Source: Branchiostoma floridae
Lineage: Eukaryota; Chordata; Leptocardii; Amphioxiformes; Branchiostomatidae
DNA: 59,777 nucleotides
Direction of reading: 5' to 3'
Assembly: GCF_000003815.2 (NCBI RefSeq)
Contig: NC_049987.1
Coordinates: 19,750,745-19,810,521, forward strand
Shown here: piece after piece, positions 58,826 to 59,777 of the stretch
Layout of the letters: each line of letters starts with the position of its first letter
Numbering within the stretch: position 1 is the first letter of the stretch
Made by a program: the position numbers and the translations under genes
The notes under the pieces: model-generated
What the model saw: only the letters and a program-made list of their open reading frames with translations
What the model was told of the DNA's origin: nothing
Databases searched by the model: none

Positions 58826-59777
58826 ATACAGGTCAGTAAGGTGTGTTTCCTTTTATAACAGGCCAGGTAAGACGCCGTACAGGTAAGTAAGGTGTGTTTC
58901 TTTTTATAGCAGACCAGGTAAGACACCGTACAGGTAAGTAAGGTGTGTTTCCTTTTATAGAAGACCAGGTAAGACACCGTACAGGTGAGTAAGATGTGTT
59001 TCCTTTTATAGCAGACCAGGTAAGACACCGTACAGGTAAGTAAGGTGTGTTTCCTTTTATAGCAGACCAGGTAAGACACCGTACAGGTGAGTAACATGTA
59101 TTTCCTTTGATTACAGAGCAGGTTAGACACCATACAGGCGAGTAAGGTGTATTTCCTTTTATAAAAGGCCAGGTAAGACACCATACAGGTAAGTAAGGTG
59201 TGTTTCCTTTTATAACAGACCAGGTAAGACACCGTACAGGTGAGTAACGTGTATTTCCTTTGATTACAGACCAGGTAAGACACCGCACAAGTGAGTAAGG
59301 TGTGTTTCCTTTGCCTATAGACCAGATAGTGTATTATACAGGTGAGTAAGGCGTCTTTCCTTTGCCTATATACCATATAGGCCATTAAACAGGCGAGTAA
59401 GGCGTCTTTCCTTTGCCTATAGACCAGATAGGGTATTATGCAGGTGAGTAAAGCAACTTTCCTTTGCCTATAGACCAGATAGGGTATTATATAGGTGAGT
59501 AAAGCAACTTTCCTTTGCCTATAGACCAGATAGGGCATTATACTGGTAAGTTAGGTGTCTTTCCTTTGCCTATAGACCAGATAGGGTATTATACAGGTAA
59601 GTAAGGTGTCTTTCCTTTGCCTATAGACCAGATAGGGTATTATACAGGTGAGTAAAGCAACTTTCCTTTGCCTATAGACCATATAGGCCATTATACAGGT
59701 GAGTAATGCGTCTTTCCTTTGCCTATAGACCAGATAGGTATTATACAGGTGAGTAAAGCAACTTTCCTTTGGCTATA
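58826..59777. repeat. 51-bp tandem array (about 19 units) with splice-site consensus in each unit
   Basis: Units of 51 bp (a few of 50) run to the window edge, so the array continues. Each unit contains CAGGTRAGTAAG, a near-perfect donor on the plus strand, then a pyrimidine tract ending in TATAG, an acceptor-like site. Units 1-10 (to ~59310) use TTCCTTTTATAG (27-nt GT-to-AG segment, 24-nt remainder); later units use CTTTCCTTTGCCTATAG (30-nt and 21-nt). A few units have weakened sites (GGCGAG near 59136 and 59391). Because 51 is a multiple of three, long open frames appear on the minus strand; these are by-products. The array probably lies inside GPCR intron 1 or downstream of it. Confidence 0.92.

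Noticed and set aside
58810-59538. 242-codon minus-strand frame of 17-residue repeats
   Set aside because: The period is 51 bp, so any stop-free frame stays open along the array. Two frames are open at once, there is no proper start or context, and the plus-strand splice motifs explain the conservation better.
58826-59777. CRISPR-like array
   Set aside because: Units are contiguous without unique spacers and the context is a metazoan genome.

Overview
The window looks like part of a cephalochordate (amphioxus, Branchiostoma-type) chromosome. This is inferred from a compact ten-exon ecto-5'-nucleotidase gene with short exons and 0.3-1 kb introns, an amphioxus-like mix of LINE, tRNA-derived SINE and fold-back elements, and dense short tandem repeats. 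No species can be proven from sequence alone. There is one scaffold gap of exactly 100 N at 28036-28135.

Only two host genes can be supported. (1) A complete coding region for a CD73/NT5E-type ecto-5'-nucleotidase lies on the minus strand (ATG at 30840, stop at 23744). It has ten exons with consistent GT-AG junctions and phases and encodes 601 residues. Every metal- and substrate-binding position that can be compared with human CD73 is kept, followed by a Pro-Asn stalk and a hydrophobic GPI-type C-terminus. (2) The first coding exon of a rhodopsin-like GPCR lies on the plus strand (55529-55813) and ends just after TM1; its remaining exons are not seen and probably lie beyond the window.

Layout: 1-14.4 kb is mostly unrecognised non-coding DNA. 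14.45-15.64 kb is a decayed LINE. 18.9-21.9 kb holds two PIF/Harbinger-like fold-back MITEs and a 1.3 kb repeat element with ~240-bp internal repeats. 23.7-30.9 kb is the nucleotidase gene. 31-43 kb is a mosaic of local duplications and fold-back elements, including a 277-bp element with a clean 9-bp target duplication. 43-50 kb holds two copies of a terminal-inverted-repeat element (one interrupted by a CR1/L2-like LINE tail), a LINE endonuclease fragment fused to a second LINE endonuclease fragment, and one half of an inverted duplication. 51.6-55.3 kb holds another repeat element, SINEs and a third MITE. 55.5-57.7 kb is the GPCR exon with a 5'-truncated L1/Tx1-like LINE just inside its intron. 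58.8-59.8 kb is a 51-bp tandem array in which almost every unit carries a consensus splice donor and a pyrimidine tract plus AG acceptor.

The most interesting signals are the 51-bp array of would-be micro-exons and micro-introns, and a partial duplication of nucleotidase exon 3 that forms a 54-nt in-phase potential cassette exon (29102-29155).
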